This document shows, piece after piece, positions 34,647-45,781 of a stretch of 64,000 nt of DNA (positions are counted from its first letter, which is position 1; the number at the start of each line of letters is the position of its first letter). The stretch comes from Cymbomonas tetramitiformis (Eukaryota > Chlorophyta > Pyramimonadophyceae > Pyramimonadales > Pyramimonadaceae). The position numbers and the translations under genes were made by a program. The stretch spans positions 16,429-80,428 of the forward strand of contig LGRX02035255.1 in the NCBI GenBank assembly GCA_001247695.2, in the 5' to 3' direction. The notes beneath the pieces are model-generated. The model did no database searches. It saw nothing but the letters and a program-made list of their open reading frames with translations, and had not been told where the DNA came from.

Positions 34647-35706
34647 CACCACCTCACCCCGAAGGTGGGAGGTGCACTGCAGGGCCAGCCGGTACTCCCG
34701 GACAGGCGGCTAGAAGAAATGTAATGTCTGCTAGCTACTAGTGAACTCGTGACGTGCCAATTTAAGGTTTTCAATCTAGGGTTTGGGGCCCGCAGTCTCT
34801 GCAACATCAAGCAATCAACCAACGCCTGTGCGAGACCACAACGGCAAGTGGTCTGGCACCACCGAAAGAAACTCGTCGGCGCAGAGATGGCGAGACGGTG
34901 AGAGGCGAAGAATGCGGTGAGCGTGCGCAACGGACGCGTCGCACTCAGCAAGGGCGAAGATTGGGGGGTTGGAGTGGGAGTGGGCGGTGGTGATGACACC
35001 ACCACACACCACCAGATGACGGCCAAGGGACGGGTGGGGCGGAAGTGGAGAATGTGGAGAGGCGAGGTCGATGTCAGACGCAAAGTCCATGGTGTCGTCG
35101 TCGATGTGGAAAATGTTGGAGCGAAGTTTGGCGTGTGGTGCATGCGTACCAGCAGGCACCACCAGGTCGTAACCAGTGGTAAAATGTCGAAGTCGAAGTA
35201 AAGTTACTGCAGCTTGCATCGCGGCCATGCGCGCTCGCTGGGGCGGCGAGGCCATAACCACTGCGCTGCAGAAACATGGAAGTCAAGGAGTTTGGGTTTA
35301 GAAGCAAAAACGCAACTTTCCGTAAAATTAACCAAATCCGTCGATGGTAAGGTCAAATTGGGGTAGATTTTGACGAGGAAAACGTCGGTGAGTTTAAAAA
35401 CGTCGTGCGGCAAGCCAATTTCCCGGCGCAGCAGAGGTGCAGCTGGCCAGAGTGTTGAAGGCGTAAGTGTCGGTATAAAATGTTGCAAGGAAATGAATGC
35501 GCGAAGTGTCGGTAAATGTCGGGAAGTGTCGGTATTAAAATGTCGGGGGTGACCGATGCGAAAGCAAGCCGGCCGTCGTCGGTAAGTGTCGGTATAAAAA
35601 TTTCGGCAGTAGTGTCGGTAAAAAATGTCGGTAATAGAGTCACAGGGCGCGAAGCGGACGGAAGACTGAAGAAAACACCACCACTGAACGTGGGTGGGCT
35701 ATAACC
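34647..35706. other. Non-coding spacer with GTCGGTA repeats
   Basis: No gene supported. 35450-35640 has many irregular copies of AGTGTCGGTATAAAATGTCGG-type words. 34890-35260 is open in several frames but without motifs. Confidence 0.4.
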
Positions 35707-35748
35707 TTATAGGAAAGTAGATATATAGTGATATATATACTCTTCTGA
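35707..35748. repeat. 243-bp LTR-like repeat, split copy, left piece
   Basis: Matches 34404-34445 and stops at TTCTGA, where the 10.4-kb element begins. The right piece resumes at 46194. Confidence 0.75.
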
Positions 35749-36643
35749 ATGGCTACTGCCCCGTGGAACAGTACTGTCACAAGTACTAAGGTTGAATCAC
35801 TCTAGCGGCCATCTTATAAGGCTAGATCGGTCAGTTGACAGCTTAGAAAACTCATTTAGGACCCTATTGATTTGTTTTCGACGATACTATAGAGTAGAAA
35901 TAGATTTAGACACGCTTTTATACGGCATGCTTTCAAGGGGTGCAAAGCCTGAAAATTAATTAATTCGCACAGTACTGTGACAAGTACTGAACACTAGAAC
36001 CCTTGGGAGACCCTCTTCCGAGGCCTTGGAGGTCAAACCAACCACCATGTTTCGAAATTGGAAGGTATGTAAGGTATTTCGCAACTCACTTGCGTGATTG
36101 ATACGGATTCGGCCCCGCACGGCGATGGCATATGAGCCACACCCGCCAGAAATCGGAAATTCGTTTTTTTCGAGGATTTGTTTTTTTGAATTGGCTCCGC
36201 GCGAACGTGTGGCATAAGCACATAAGTCATGGTATGCCGGTCGTGAAGGCTTCTAAAATTCAATATGTATGTATAGTTGGTCAGTTCAAGTGCTCATGGC
36301 CTATCCATGTGCATAAGATGCATTAAGCATGTCATTCATATCGAAAGGTGTGGTGGCCGCTCAACCGCCCAATTATACCATTTCTAATTGTCCCCCGCAC
36401 CCGCACCCTAAGCCAAATCGGCCATAACTTCCTCGATACATGGAACCATGTGACCTATAAAGTGTTATATCACATCCATGTACCTCACATGGCATCCTAA
36501 TATGAATATACGGCATCTTAATGGCGGCAACCACCCAAATATCCAGCCAGGATCAACTACAACTCAGCTGCTCGACCCACTCACACGTTAAATTCCCAAA
36601 AAGTATTTCCCCTCACATAAGGCTACACAATTAGTTTCTCGTA

Positions 36644-37113
36644 GTCCAAAATATCATTTTGAATCATATTTGGGCGATGTACGGCGCTAGGGTACGCGTT
36701 GCAATAATTGCGAGCATGCTACTTGCGTATGCGTACGGGTACTCTGTCTGCCAGGCCCTAGCACCTCGTCCCCAACACTCAATCATGCACCTCCAATACC
36801 AGCCATGCCCAAATCAGTACGTCTCATAGTCCGGATTATCATATTGAGTCATGCCCGTGCGATATGTGGCGCTAGGGCGCCCGTTGGGGTGATTCCCAGC
36901 ATGCTACTTGCGTACGCGTACACCTCAGTTGTCTGTGAGGTCTTAGCGCATATCCGACACTCAACTATGCATCCCCGACAACGTATAGGCCCCGTTCGAT
37001 GCTGGTTATAGTCCAAAATATCATTTTGAATCATATTTGGGCGATATACGGCGCTAGGGTACCCGTTGCAATAATTGCGAGCATGCTACTTGCGTATGCG
37101 TACTGGTACTTTG
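36644..37113. repeat. 367-bp satellite, units 1 and 2 (part)
   Basis: Unit 1 is 36644-37010 and unit 2 starts at 37011. Unit 2 is interrupted after 37113 by the LTR retrotransposon and resumes at 40719. The two parts (103 + 264 bp) sum exactly to 367. Each unit is itself two diverged half-repeats sharing GCATGCTACTTGCGTA. Confidence 0.9.
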
Positions 37114-37368
37114 TGCTGAAATCTGTATAGGCAGCCCTGACTGGGAGTCCCGGTGCAGGCCCCTATGACAGATTCCTAGGACCAACACTGGACTACTGAC
37201 TGATCTGTAGGTTCGTACTGTGACACACGCTGTGTCACAGGTAGGCTAGACACCGAGACCGTCCGAGACCGTTCCGGGTATATCTAGCTTAGGGTTTATT
37301 TATCTTAGACAGTTTATCCACACGAGTACGGGACTTTCTGATATCTAGTGTACTTGGATATTCCGGTA
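37114..37368 (+). repeat. Left LTR, 255 bp
   Basis: Begins TGCTGAAATCTG and ends TTCCGGTA, so TG...TA rather than TG...CA. It differs from the right LTR at one position that I noticed (CCTGACTGGG versus CCTGACCGGG). Confidence 0.9.
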
Positions 37369-37520
37369 GGTCGTGGCCCCATCCACGTTTTCATTCCACT
37401 TGCTATCTTGGCCATGATTGGCTAAGCAGCCGCTTGAAGAGGTGGTGCGCACTTGCGCGTTTGGGTGCGACTAGGATTTGGACATGATTTTACGGTAGAC
37501 GTATTTTGCGGCTGCGAGTC

Positions 37521-40127
37521 ATGGGCACCGCGCGTTGCTATTGCTCGGTTGTGGCAATGTTCATTTACGTTGTTTTACCTGCCCTGATCCCGCTGGTTTA
37601 CGTATTTTGGGCTGGTGCTCCGGACGCCTTCGACCACATCGACATTTGCAAGTGCCCCACGCTCTTTTCGCCGCTCCGCACGTTCTGCCGTTACGTCATC
37701 CCTCCATTTCCGCCACAACACCCAAACGTGCTACCGCGCATCATCTTTTCTCTGGCTTTCAGGAGAATGGCGACATCTACACGAGCTCGTAAACGCCTAT
37801 TGAAGGACTCCGACTTGGACGCCTCTATACGGCTTATAGATGCGGTTCGGGACACCCCGACCGCTAGCACCCCGCCTGTGGTGCCCCCTAATCCTTCCAG
37901 CAACTCCGACGCCGCTGTCGCGTTGCGGAAGAATCTCGTTGACCAACACGCTGCGGTCGACGTGGTCTACAAGGGGAGACTACATCGGGCTTGGGCCAAG
38001 GGTATCCGCGAGGATATCCTTGGTTCCAAGAAACATCATTATCGTGGTACCGACGACTCCGACCGCCTCTCCGAGTTGGTGGTGCAGCTTCGGACCGAGT
38101 TTGAGTCCGCTGGGCTGGACTTGACCCCCTTTGACCTCGACGACCCCACCTCTTTGGTTATCGAGAAGGTTAATGGACTGCTCTATGACGTCTTGGCCCT
38201 CGTCGTGGAGCGCAACTCTGTGGCCGACACCTGGCTTCGGGGTACGGACTCTTCGGCTGACCGAGATGGACGTCGTGCTCTCATCGACATCATCAAGGGG
38301 AGCGTGCCGACAGTCCTTCGCGAGAGCCACCAGCAGGAGCATGCGGCGCTTCGTTATCCCGCAGGCGTTGACCCGCAGCCGATCTTGGCTCGTGAGCAAC
38401 GTCTGGTGCGGGATAACCGCGCTCCTGACTGGCAGCCCACCGACGAGACCCGTAAGTTGTCCCTCTACAACCGCCTCGACCCCGTGTTCTACGCGGCGGT
38501 GAAGGTGCGGTACCCGCTTGCGGGTGACCTTAGCGGGGTCACTCTCCGCTCGCTCCAGGCGCTCGTCGTGGCCATCTTTCAGGCCTGGGCGCAGTCGGAT
38601 GATGGGGCGGCGGTGCGTGAGAAGCAGACACTGGGGGCGGGCGGTAAGCCCTCCGCCCTTATCACGTCTTCTGAGTACGCGGTCCTTCTCGACGAAATCG
38701 CCGCCTTGAAGGCGCTTGTGCAGGGCAATCGTGCGGGCGCGGCTCAGCGACAGCAGCAGCCGCAGCCGCGCGGTAAGCAGCATCCGCGAGGCCATCAAGT
38801 GGGTGTGCACCCGGCACCGTCTGTGGGGTTCGACAGGGACAGCATGAAGGCCAAGCCCCTTTGCCACCGTTGCCGCAAGGCGGGCAAAGGGGACGCCTAT
38901 CACGCGTACCGCGACTGCCCTCTTGGTGGGCGCCAGCATTCGTCGGCCACGGCAGCGGCCTTCTGCATTCCTATTGAGGAGGAGGATGCGGAGGGTCTTC
39001 ACACCCTGGCACTTGTGCAGGTTTTCCAGGAGGCTGCGGATGATGGACCGGAGGCCTTCGCCCGTGCGGCTTCGGCTTATGGTCCCCCCGCTGTGCTTTC
39101 CGCGGGCGGGATTGGCGGCATCGACGTGTCGGCCTACGGATTCAGCGTACCGCCTCCGCCTTCTGGCGGGACCGACGACGAGGACATCTTGCGGCGGCTT
39201 GATGCCCTCACCTCTGAGGTTCAGGCCGCCCAAGAGCAGGTACATTACACTCACGCATCCTTTGTTCATGGGAGTGCGGTTGAGGAGCATGCATCGGCTC
39301 TGGTGTGTGGCCCTGCCGCTGCGGCGGGGATCACACCGGAGGGGCAGGTTCCGGCAGGTGGTGCGGCGGCATCGGCATCCGCCGTGCCGGCCCCTGCTAT
39401 GCCTGTTTCGCAGGTAGAGGATGTACAACCCGCGCCAGTTCAATCGGCGCGGGTGACCACCACGGAGGCGACGCACGGTGAGTTCGGAGGCTTCGTGCAG
39501 ACGGTGAATCACGCCGCTGTCCACCCGTCTGACCTGACAGGCTACGACACCGACGACTACGAGGACTTTGCCGACGGCAGCTTCCGGCTGAAGCCGCGGG
39601 GCTCGCCTCCGTCGGCCAATCATGTTTCCGGGCCACCCGTGGGCGAGCAGAGGACCTACGGTTGTGGGAAGCCGCCCTGGGGCTTCCCTGCCACGGTTGG
39701 TCCGTGGGGCATTCCTTTCCTCCTTTCCCTCGTTCTTTGCATCTCGATCATGGGAGTGGCAGCCGTGCCCGACGCTCGGTCGGCTACGGAGATGCCTTCG
39801 CCTGGTGGTGATCTCGATTGGGAGGCTCCGTCATTTTTCTCTACGAATGATTTTCTTGATCCGGTGATGACGGCTCAGGGTCTCTTATTGCCTGACGATG
39901 TGCCACAGCTTCAGCCGCCCGAGCCTCCTGACACTTTGAGCTTTTTAGCATTTCAGGATTTGGCTCAAGCGGATTTGGGTATTGACATGGCATTCTACTA
40001 CGGCATGGCCTTACATGAGAGCGGTCCTCTTGATGCGGGGCACTATTATGGAGCTGGTTACTTTACTTCCTACTATGGGATGGACTTCCGTGAGGCCACC
40101 GCTGACTACTTTGGTACTGTCGATTGA
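37521..40127 (+). CDS. Gag-like polyprotein with zinc knuckle and two membrane segments
   Basis: The frame is open over the whole stretch. The first ATG is 37521 and an alternative start (MATSTRARKRLL) lies at about 37767. From 37521 the protein has 868 residues. An N-terminal hydrophobic run (VVAMFIYVVLPALIPLVYVF) is followed by a helical Gag-like domain (LLYDVLALVVERNSVADTWL... DGRRALIDIIKG). A Gln-rich linker precedes a knuckle of form C-x2-C-x9-H-x4-C (CHRCRKAGKGDAYHAYRDC). Next come an Ala/Pro-rich region, an acidic GYDTDDYEDFADGSF motif, a second hydrophobic segment (GIPFLLSLVLCISIMGVAAV) and a Tyr-rich end. The knuckle and position between LTRs support Gag. The membrane segments are unusual, and the second is conserved in both relatives further right. 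Confidence 0.75.
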   Translation: MGTARCYCSVVAMFIYVVLPALIPLVYVFWAGAPDAFDHIDICKCPTLFSPLRTFCRYVIPPFPPQHPNVLPRIIFSLAFRRMATSTRARKRLLKDSDLDASIRLIDAVRDTPTASTPPVVPPNPSSNSDAAVALRKNLVDQHAAVDVVYKGRLHRAWAKGIREDILGSKKHHYRGTDDSDRLSELVVQLRTEFESAGLDLTPFDLDDPTSLVIEKVNGLLYDVLALVVERNSVADTWLRGTDSSADRDGRRALIDIIKGSVPTVLRESHQQEHAALRYPAGVDPQPILAREQRLVRDNRAPDWQPTDETRKLSLYNRLDPVFYAAVKVRYPLAGDLSGVTLRSLQALVVAIFQAWAQSDDGAAVREKQTLGAGGKPSALITSSEYAVLLDEIAALKALVQGNRAGAAQRQQQPQPRGKQHPRGHQVGVHPAPSVGFDRDSMKAKPLCHRCRKAGKGDAYHAYRDCPLGGRQHSSATAAAFCIPIEEEDAEGLHTLALVQVFQEAADDGPEAFARAASAYGPPAVLSAGGIGGIDVSAYGFSVPPPPSGGTDDEDILRRLDALTSEVQAAQEQVHYTHASFVHGSAVEEHASALVCGPAAAAGITPEGQVPAGGAAASASAVPAPAMPVSQVEDVQPAPVQSARVTTTEATHGEFGGFVQTVNHAAVHPSDLTGYDTDDYEDFADGSFRLKPRGSPPSANHVSGPPVGEQRTYGCGKPPWGFPATVGPWGIPFLLSLVLCISIMGVAAVPDARSATEMPSPGGDLDWEAPSFFSTNDFLDPVMTAQGLLLPDDVPQLQPPEPPDTLSFLAFQDLAQADLGIDMAFYYGMALHESGPLDAGHYYGAGYFTSYYGMDFREATADYFGTVD

Positions 40128-40458
40128 CTTCTTGCTCACTCTGGAGGCACACCGACATGGTGGTGTGCAGAACTCCTGTGACCTCAAAGACTTCTTCAAT
40201 CTGGTTTATGTTTTGCTTTGACACCTTTGAAATCTTCAATTTGACTTGCTGGCACAGAGCCTTTCAGTAGTTTAGCAGGACCTTAATTGCCTGTGAGTTT
40301 CTGCTCTTGTGCTAGCTAGAGGGTTCTAATTTGTGTATCAGAATTGCACAGTTAGATTAGCAGTTAGGCCTTGTCACCCTGGCTCCTGCCCTAACACTTA
40401 ACAGCCTTACATTTTCTGACTCTCCTAGCCAGTCACCACCCACAGTGTTGGGGTGGTG

Positions 40459-40713
40459 TGCTGAAATCTGTATAGGCAGCCCTGACCGGGAGTCCCGGTG
40501 CAGGCCCCTATGACAGATTCCTAGGACCAACACTGGACTACTGACTGATCTGTAGGTTCGTACTGTGACACACGCTGTGTCACAGGTAGGCTAGACACCG
40601 AGACCGTCCGAGACCGTTCCGGGTATATCTAGCTTAGGGTTTATTTATCTTAGACAGTTTATCCACACGAGTACGGGACTTTCTGATATCTAGTGTACTT
40701 GGATATTCCGGTA
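40459..40713 (+). repeat. Right LTR, 255 bp
   Basis: Same length and ends as the left LTR, one noticed mismatch. It is followed by CTTTG, the target duplication, and then by satellite unit 2. Confidence 0.9.
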
Positions 40714-40718
40714 CTTTG

Positions 40719-41800
40719 TCTGCCAGGCCCTAGCACCTCGTCCCCAACACTCAATCATGCACCTCCAATATCAGCCATGCCCAAATCAGTACGTCTCGTA
40801 GTCCGGATTGTCATATTGAGTCATGCCCGTGCGATATATGGCGCTAGGGCGCCCGTTGGGGTGATTCCTAGCATGCTACTTGCGTACGCGTACACCTGTG
40901 CGGTCTGTGAGGTCTTAGCGCATATCCGACACTCAACTATGCATCCCCGACAACGTATAGGCCCCGTTCGATGCTGGTTATAGTCCAAAATATCATTTTG
41001 AATCATATTTGGGCGATGTACGGCGCTAGGGTACCCATTGCAATAATTGCGAGCATGCTACTTGCGTATGCGTACGGGTACTTTGTCTGCCAGGCCCTAG
41101 CACCTCGTCCCCAACACTCAATCATGCACCTCCAATATCAGCCATGCCCAAATCAGTACGTCTCATAGTCCGGATTATCATATTGAGTCATGCCCGTGCG
41201 ATATGTGGCGCTAGGGCGCCCGTTGGGGTGATTCCCAGCATGCTACTTGCGTACGCGTACACCTGTGCGGTCTGTGAGGTCTTAGCGCATATCCGACACT
41301 CAACTATGCATCCCCGACAACGTATAGGCCCCGTTCGATGCTGGTTATAGTCCAAAATATCATTTTGAATCATATTTGGGCGATGTACGGCGCTAGGGTA
41401 CCCATTGCAATAATTGCGAGCATGCTACTTGTGTATGCGTACTGGTACTCTATCTGCCAGGCCCTAGCACCTCGTCCCCAACACTCAATCATGCACCTCC
41501 AATATCAACCATGCCCAAATCAGTACGTCTCATAGTCCGGATTATCATATTGAGTCATGCCCGTGCGATATGTGGCGCTAGGGCGCCCGTTGGGGTGATT
41601 CCTAGCATGCTACTTGCGTACGCGTACACCGGTGCTGACTGTGAGGTCTTAGCGCATATCCGACACTCAACTATGCATCCCCGACAACGTATAGGCCCCG
41701 TTCGATGCTGGTTATAGTCCAAAATATCATTTTGAATCATATTTGGGCGATATACGGCGTTTGGGCACCTGTTGGAATGAATTTTAGCATGCTACTTGTA
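40719..41800. repeat. 367-bp satellite, rest of unit 2 and units 3-5
   Basis: Units start at 40983, 41350 and 41717, 367 bp apart. The last is truncated after about 85 bp and decays before the hAT element. Copies differ by a few bases. Short frames encoding MPKSVRLIVRIIILSHARA recur only because the unit recurs. Confidence 0.9.
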
Positions 41801-41904
41801 CCACGTTGGATCGCTTGGAATATATTAGGTTTTTCACATGTAGTAGGGTCAGTGGTGACAACGGAGCCGGGTTCAACCCGGACCCGTCGAACGGAGCCAC
41901 GGAA

Positions 41905-42215
41905 AATCCTGGCTTTGGCTCCGATCGAGTCTAGAATATCCTGGCTTCGCCACGACCCGTCTCGATCGGAGCTTCAAAATATCTGGCTTTGGCTCCGATC
42001 GAGCCTAGAATATCCTGGCTTCGCTACGACCCGTCTCGATCGGAGCTTCAAAATATCTGGCTTTGGCTCCGATCGAGCCTAGAATTACCTGGCTTCGCCA
42101 CAACCCGTCTCGATCGGAGCTTCAAAATATCAGGCTTTGGCTCCGATCGAGCCTAGAATTACCTGGCTTCGCCACGACCCGTCTCGATCGGAGCTTCAAA
42201 ATAAATGGCTTTGTC
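41905..42215 (+). repeat. hAT left subterminal array, 74-bp units
   Basis: Four units at 74-bp spacing (GGCTTTGGCT at 41911, 41985, 42059 and 42133), each with GACCCGTCTCGATCGGAGC. Likely transposase-binding sequence. Confidence 0.85.
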
Positions 42216-42474
42216 TCCGCAAACCCGTCGGGTTCGTCAAGATATCGCCAGCTAAAACCTAAAATTATCCAATCACGAAATGCCAAATCTTGGTGAGGCC
42301 GTCGCCGCCACTCGACATTTTGCCACGATATACACGAATTCCGTGTTCATTTACTAAATCGCATATTATACTAGCTCACTCAAACATGTCCATATAAACA
42401 CTGCATCCTCCCATAAAGTTCAATTTTACTCCGAGTCCCGTCGCCTATCCGGCTATCACTTATCCAACTCGCAA

Positions 42475-45277
42475 ATGTCAGATAAGAAGAAACAAGCGGC
42501 GTTGCCGTGCGAGGTGGTGAAAAAGTACCCTGGGAAGGAGCAGGTAGATCTGTCAGTTCAAATTCTTATTCCTGGACATTGGTTCAATGGCCTAGTAGGG
42601 GCCGAGAAGGCCAAGAAATATACAGCAACCGCTGTAGAGTACGCCAATTGTCGCCAATTTGGAGCCGCAAGATCCCTGGTCAAGACCGAAGCGATCAGAT
42701 TTCAGGTGACAATTGTACGCCTCCCCTTGGAGAGCTAGAGTTTCCAACAGTGTTGCTAAGTGGAACTACTGCTCATTGTTGACTGTTGAGCGCTCCGAGA
42801 CATTCTGATTTCTAAACAGTCCGAGACATTCTGAAGTGTACCATGCTCACATCACTTTCTTTGCACTATTTTTCTTAGGTGGATGCAGACGTCCTTGAGA
42901 GCCCCGACCATGAGGGCTATTGGATACGACTGGATCAATGGAACCGGTTTCGCCACGACACCTTCAAAGACGATCGCGCAGCAGAGCTTCGCTTCATTCC
43001 AGCAAGCAACCTACTTTCCGTTGCCCCGGCGGTTTTTCACATGTTTCGGGTTGGCCTTTTCTCCCAGAGCGATATTTGGAGCCCCAAGGATTCGAGTACT
43101 TCCTACGCTTGCAGCCGTATATCCATGGTCGTTAAGCACAACGCGAAGAATTTGGACGTCTCGCCTGTCATCGGCTTCGACGAATTTGCTGAAAACAGCC
43201 ACACAGGACCAGCTCTAGCCCGAGGCTTCAGTGCTGCGCTGCTGAAGTACAAGTTGACCATGGCGGACAGCGTCACTCTGCCTACTCTGGACGGCGCGAG
43301 CAACAACAAGAAGGCTTTTAAGCACCTGAAAAAGAAAATGAAGGTGAAACTCCATATGACTTTTCTCGCCCAATCTAGCATGTGCTTCCTTGACAACGAA
43401 GCGGCCTGTTGCTCACACTCTTTTCAAATCGGGTACACACAAACCAACCACATGGGTGGACTCAGCGCATCCACCTAACGAAGTTGGTACATATACCGCT
43501 TGCCCTTGGCCAAAGTGCGTGCGCACCCCGGAAAATCCCGCTTTCAATTTCAATTCTCGCTCACTATTTACCTTCTTTTCGTGTGTACGTAGGTTTGTGG
43601 GCCTCACCAGCTGCAACGGTCTGTTGAGCATGGCCTGGGTCGCGCTGGGAAGGTGAAGAATGTGGGCATCGTTAAGCACATCAAGCGCAACTCCAAGCTA
43701 TCTGGATGCTTTCACATGTCTGTGAAGCATTCGCTTCGTCTTCAACAAGCCCAAGCCGCACGTGGGGTTCACGCCCGCAAAACTCGGCAAGTCTATCGCC
43801 AACATCAGATTCGATGGGGTGGCTTGTACAGGATGCTTCGCCAAAGCCGTCGATTGGAAGGCGATATCAAGGTGGCCCTGACTGGCGACCGTTCTGGGAT
43901 TTGCCGCGAGGTGGCGGCCTATCGTTCCGTTGCTCCTGCGGCAACTACATCGAAATCTTCTGCGGCAACTACGTCTACAGAGGCGGCGTCCGGTGATAGC
44001 TCAGACGAGGAGGGCTCTATAAAAAACCCTGAGGACTCCGATGATGAGCAGGTACGCGCGAACGAGTGTCCCTTTTTACCTTGCTTTTCTTGACTGGCAC
44101 TAACGAACCTTTGATAACGATATGAATGTATTTGAAACTTTTGGCATTGTCGGTGTTGTGCGCGTAGGTGGAATTGAACGAAAAGGATGGGAAAGAATTC
44201 CCTTTGCAGCATCGTTGCTTGGATGCTGCAGAGTGGAAGAAGAATAACGTCTTGGAGAGTGTGCTCACCACCCCCTATGAAGTGTCTGAAGCCATGCAAG
44301 GACACACTGGATGTGGGTTGGATAAAGAGTTTATCCTCGCGTCCTCAGTGCATGCAGACTTGACGTCTGACGTGGTAGGCGTGGTAAGTGGGGTGGACGC
44401 GACTGAAACGTGGGAGGACGTGCATGCGCGTTCATTGGCGCCGGAGATTCAGCAGTTTCGACAGGTGGCCGCGCAAGAGATCAGCGATCGGCTTCTGGAA
44501 CTGGGTGGCGACACCCTATTGGCATTGAAAATGAACCCCGGCATCGACACGTCTGCTGATGGTGTCATCTTGAAGGGTAAGAGTGCTACTTTCGAGCTGA
44601 TGGAAGCGGAGTACAATCGCCAACTCCGTTTTCGTGCTGCCCACCTGTTGAGCAAGAACTTGGTGTGGGCCCCCGGTGTGGCGACCGGTGCTGAAGAACC
44701 TGCTGTGAACTGTCAGGATGCGACCGCTACGGTGGATGTTGCACAACCTGTAGTGAAGAGGAGGAGGCCTTTAAGCCATCTTTCTAAGAACTTTAGTGCG
44801 CGTGAGGTTCCCATGGCCACAGCTTGTGATGATCCATCCTCGCGCGTAACGGCCATCGTCAATGCTGAAAAGGTTGCCTTCGAAACGTTGAGTAAGGCGG
44901 CTCTGGCAAGTGGTCTTTACCTTGACACGCAAACACAAGAGTTCAATCAGCTCGGTTTTTTCAGTGACAATGAGAGGCAAATTCCTATTCACCTGGCAGT
45001 GTATTGTGCCGATTGCTGCTCTAAGAAGGGGGCCTCTGCAACGGTTGAGCATGTTTTCAGTGGGGCAGGAACATTACTTGCAGACTATCACGCAGGGTCA
45101 TTGTCCCCTCAGATGATGCAAGTCTACATGTTTGTTCGCGCCAACTGGGTGTATGAGTTTTTGCGCCCATCTACAGATGAGATAATTTCAGAGTACAAAA
45201 AGCAACACGGGTCTACTCCCATAGAAGATGTACTTTCAGATGATGAGGGTGAAGAAATTGTGGAATGTGAAGTGTAG
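42475..45277 (+). CDS. hAT transposase, four exons
   Basis: Exons 42475-42705, 42879-43343, 43593-44051 and 44168-45277 join in phase 0 to 754 residues. Family landmarks in order are LPTLDGASNNKKAF (D...N block), VCGPHQLQRSVEHGLG (the C-x-x-H block), QIRWGGLYRMLRQSRR (the RW block), and the C-terminal dimerisation block ASATVEHVFSGAGTLLADYH, LSPQMMQVYMFVRANW containing the catalytic-type Glu. A Ser/Asp/Glu-rich linker (GDSSDEEGSIKNPEDSDDEQ) ends exon 3. No BED zinc finger is obvious at the N-terminus. The ATG at 42475 opens the frame between the left array and the first donor. It acts on the CAGTGGTGAC ends. Confidence 0.9.
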
Positions 45278-45469
45278 TATACTTAGAACGTTAGAAGTAG
45301 CATATGTTGTATAGCTGTTGCATTTGGCGGGCTTGTACTGTGTGAAAGAAATAGACTGTGCTATTAAGTGATATCATCCTTGCTAGATTATTTGCTATGT
45401 ATGTGGTAACATTACTTCCTGAAAATTTTCGTTGTTCCGGCTCCGTAAACTTGTCATATTCTCGGAGCC

Positions 45470-45725
45470 TAGAAATCTCTGGCTCCGTCTCGGTCAGAGT
45501 CTAAAATCCCCTGCCTCCGTCTTGACCCGTCTCGATCGAAGCCTAAAGAATCTTGACTCTGTCTCGGTCGGATTCGTAAAAATCCTGCCTCCGATGCTAC
45601 CCGTCTCGATCGAAGCCTGTAAAATCCTGACTCTGTCTCGGTCGGAGCCATAAAATTCCTGCCTCCGTCTTGACCCGTCTCGATCGAAGCCTAAAAGATT
45701 TGGGCTTCGGCTCGGATCGAGACAA
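45470..45725 (+). repeat. hAT right subterminal array, 74-bp units
   Basis: Units at 45511, 45585 and 45659 (CTGCCTCC), again 74 bp apart. They contain GACCCGTCTCGATCGAAGC in the same orientation as the left array, so the two arrays are direct rather than inverted. Confidence 0.8.
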
Positions 45726-45781
45726 ACAAATTCTGGATCCGAACGTACGGAGCCGGACCCGTTGTCACCACTGAGTAGGGT

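Larger units (their letters stand above)
37114..40713 (+). mobile_element. Gag-only LTR retrotransposon, young, complete
   Basis: 3,600 bp, LTR to LTR, bordered by the 5-bp target duplication CTTTG (37109-37113 and 40714-40718). The interior has one long ORF with a Gag-like region and zinc knuckle. There is no protease, integrase or reverse transcriptase, so it must be moved in trans. This is the layout of non-autonomous terminal-repeat elements with a GAG ORF. A purine-rich tract (GGGGTGGTG) abuts the right LTR. Confidence 0.85.
41850..45773 (+). mobile_element. Complete hAT transposon
   Basis: 3,924 bp with inverted ends CAGTGGTGACAACGG, bordered by a perfect 8-bp duplication AGTAGGGT (41842-41849 and 45774-45781), as expected for hAT. 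It carries one spliced transposase gene and 74-bp subterminal repeats at both ends. No stop or frameshift is seen in the transposase, so it may be competent. Confidence 0.92.

Noticed and set aside
36805..41717. Recurrent small ORF MPKSVRLIVRIIILSHARA as a conserved gene family
   Set aside because: It repeats only because the 367-bp satellite unit repeats; there is no independent coding signal.
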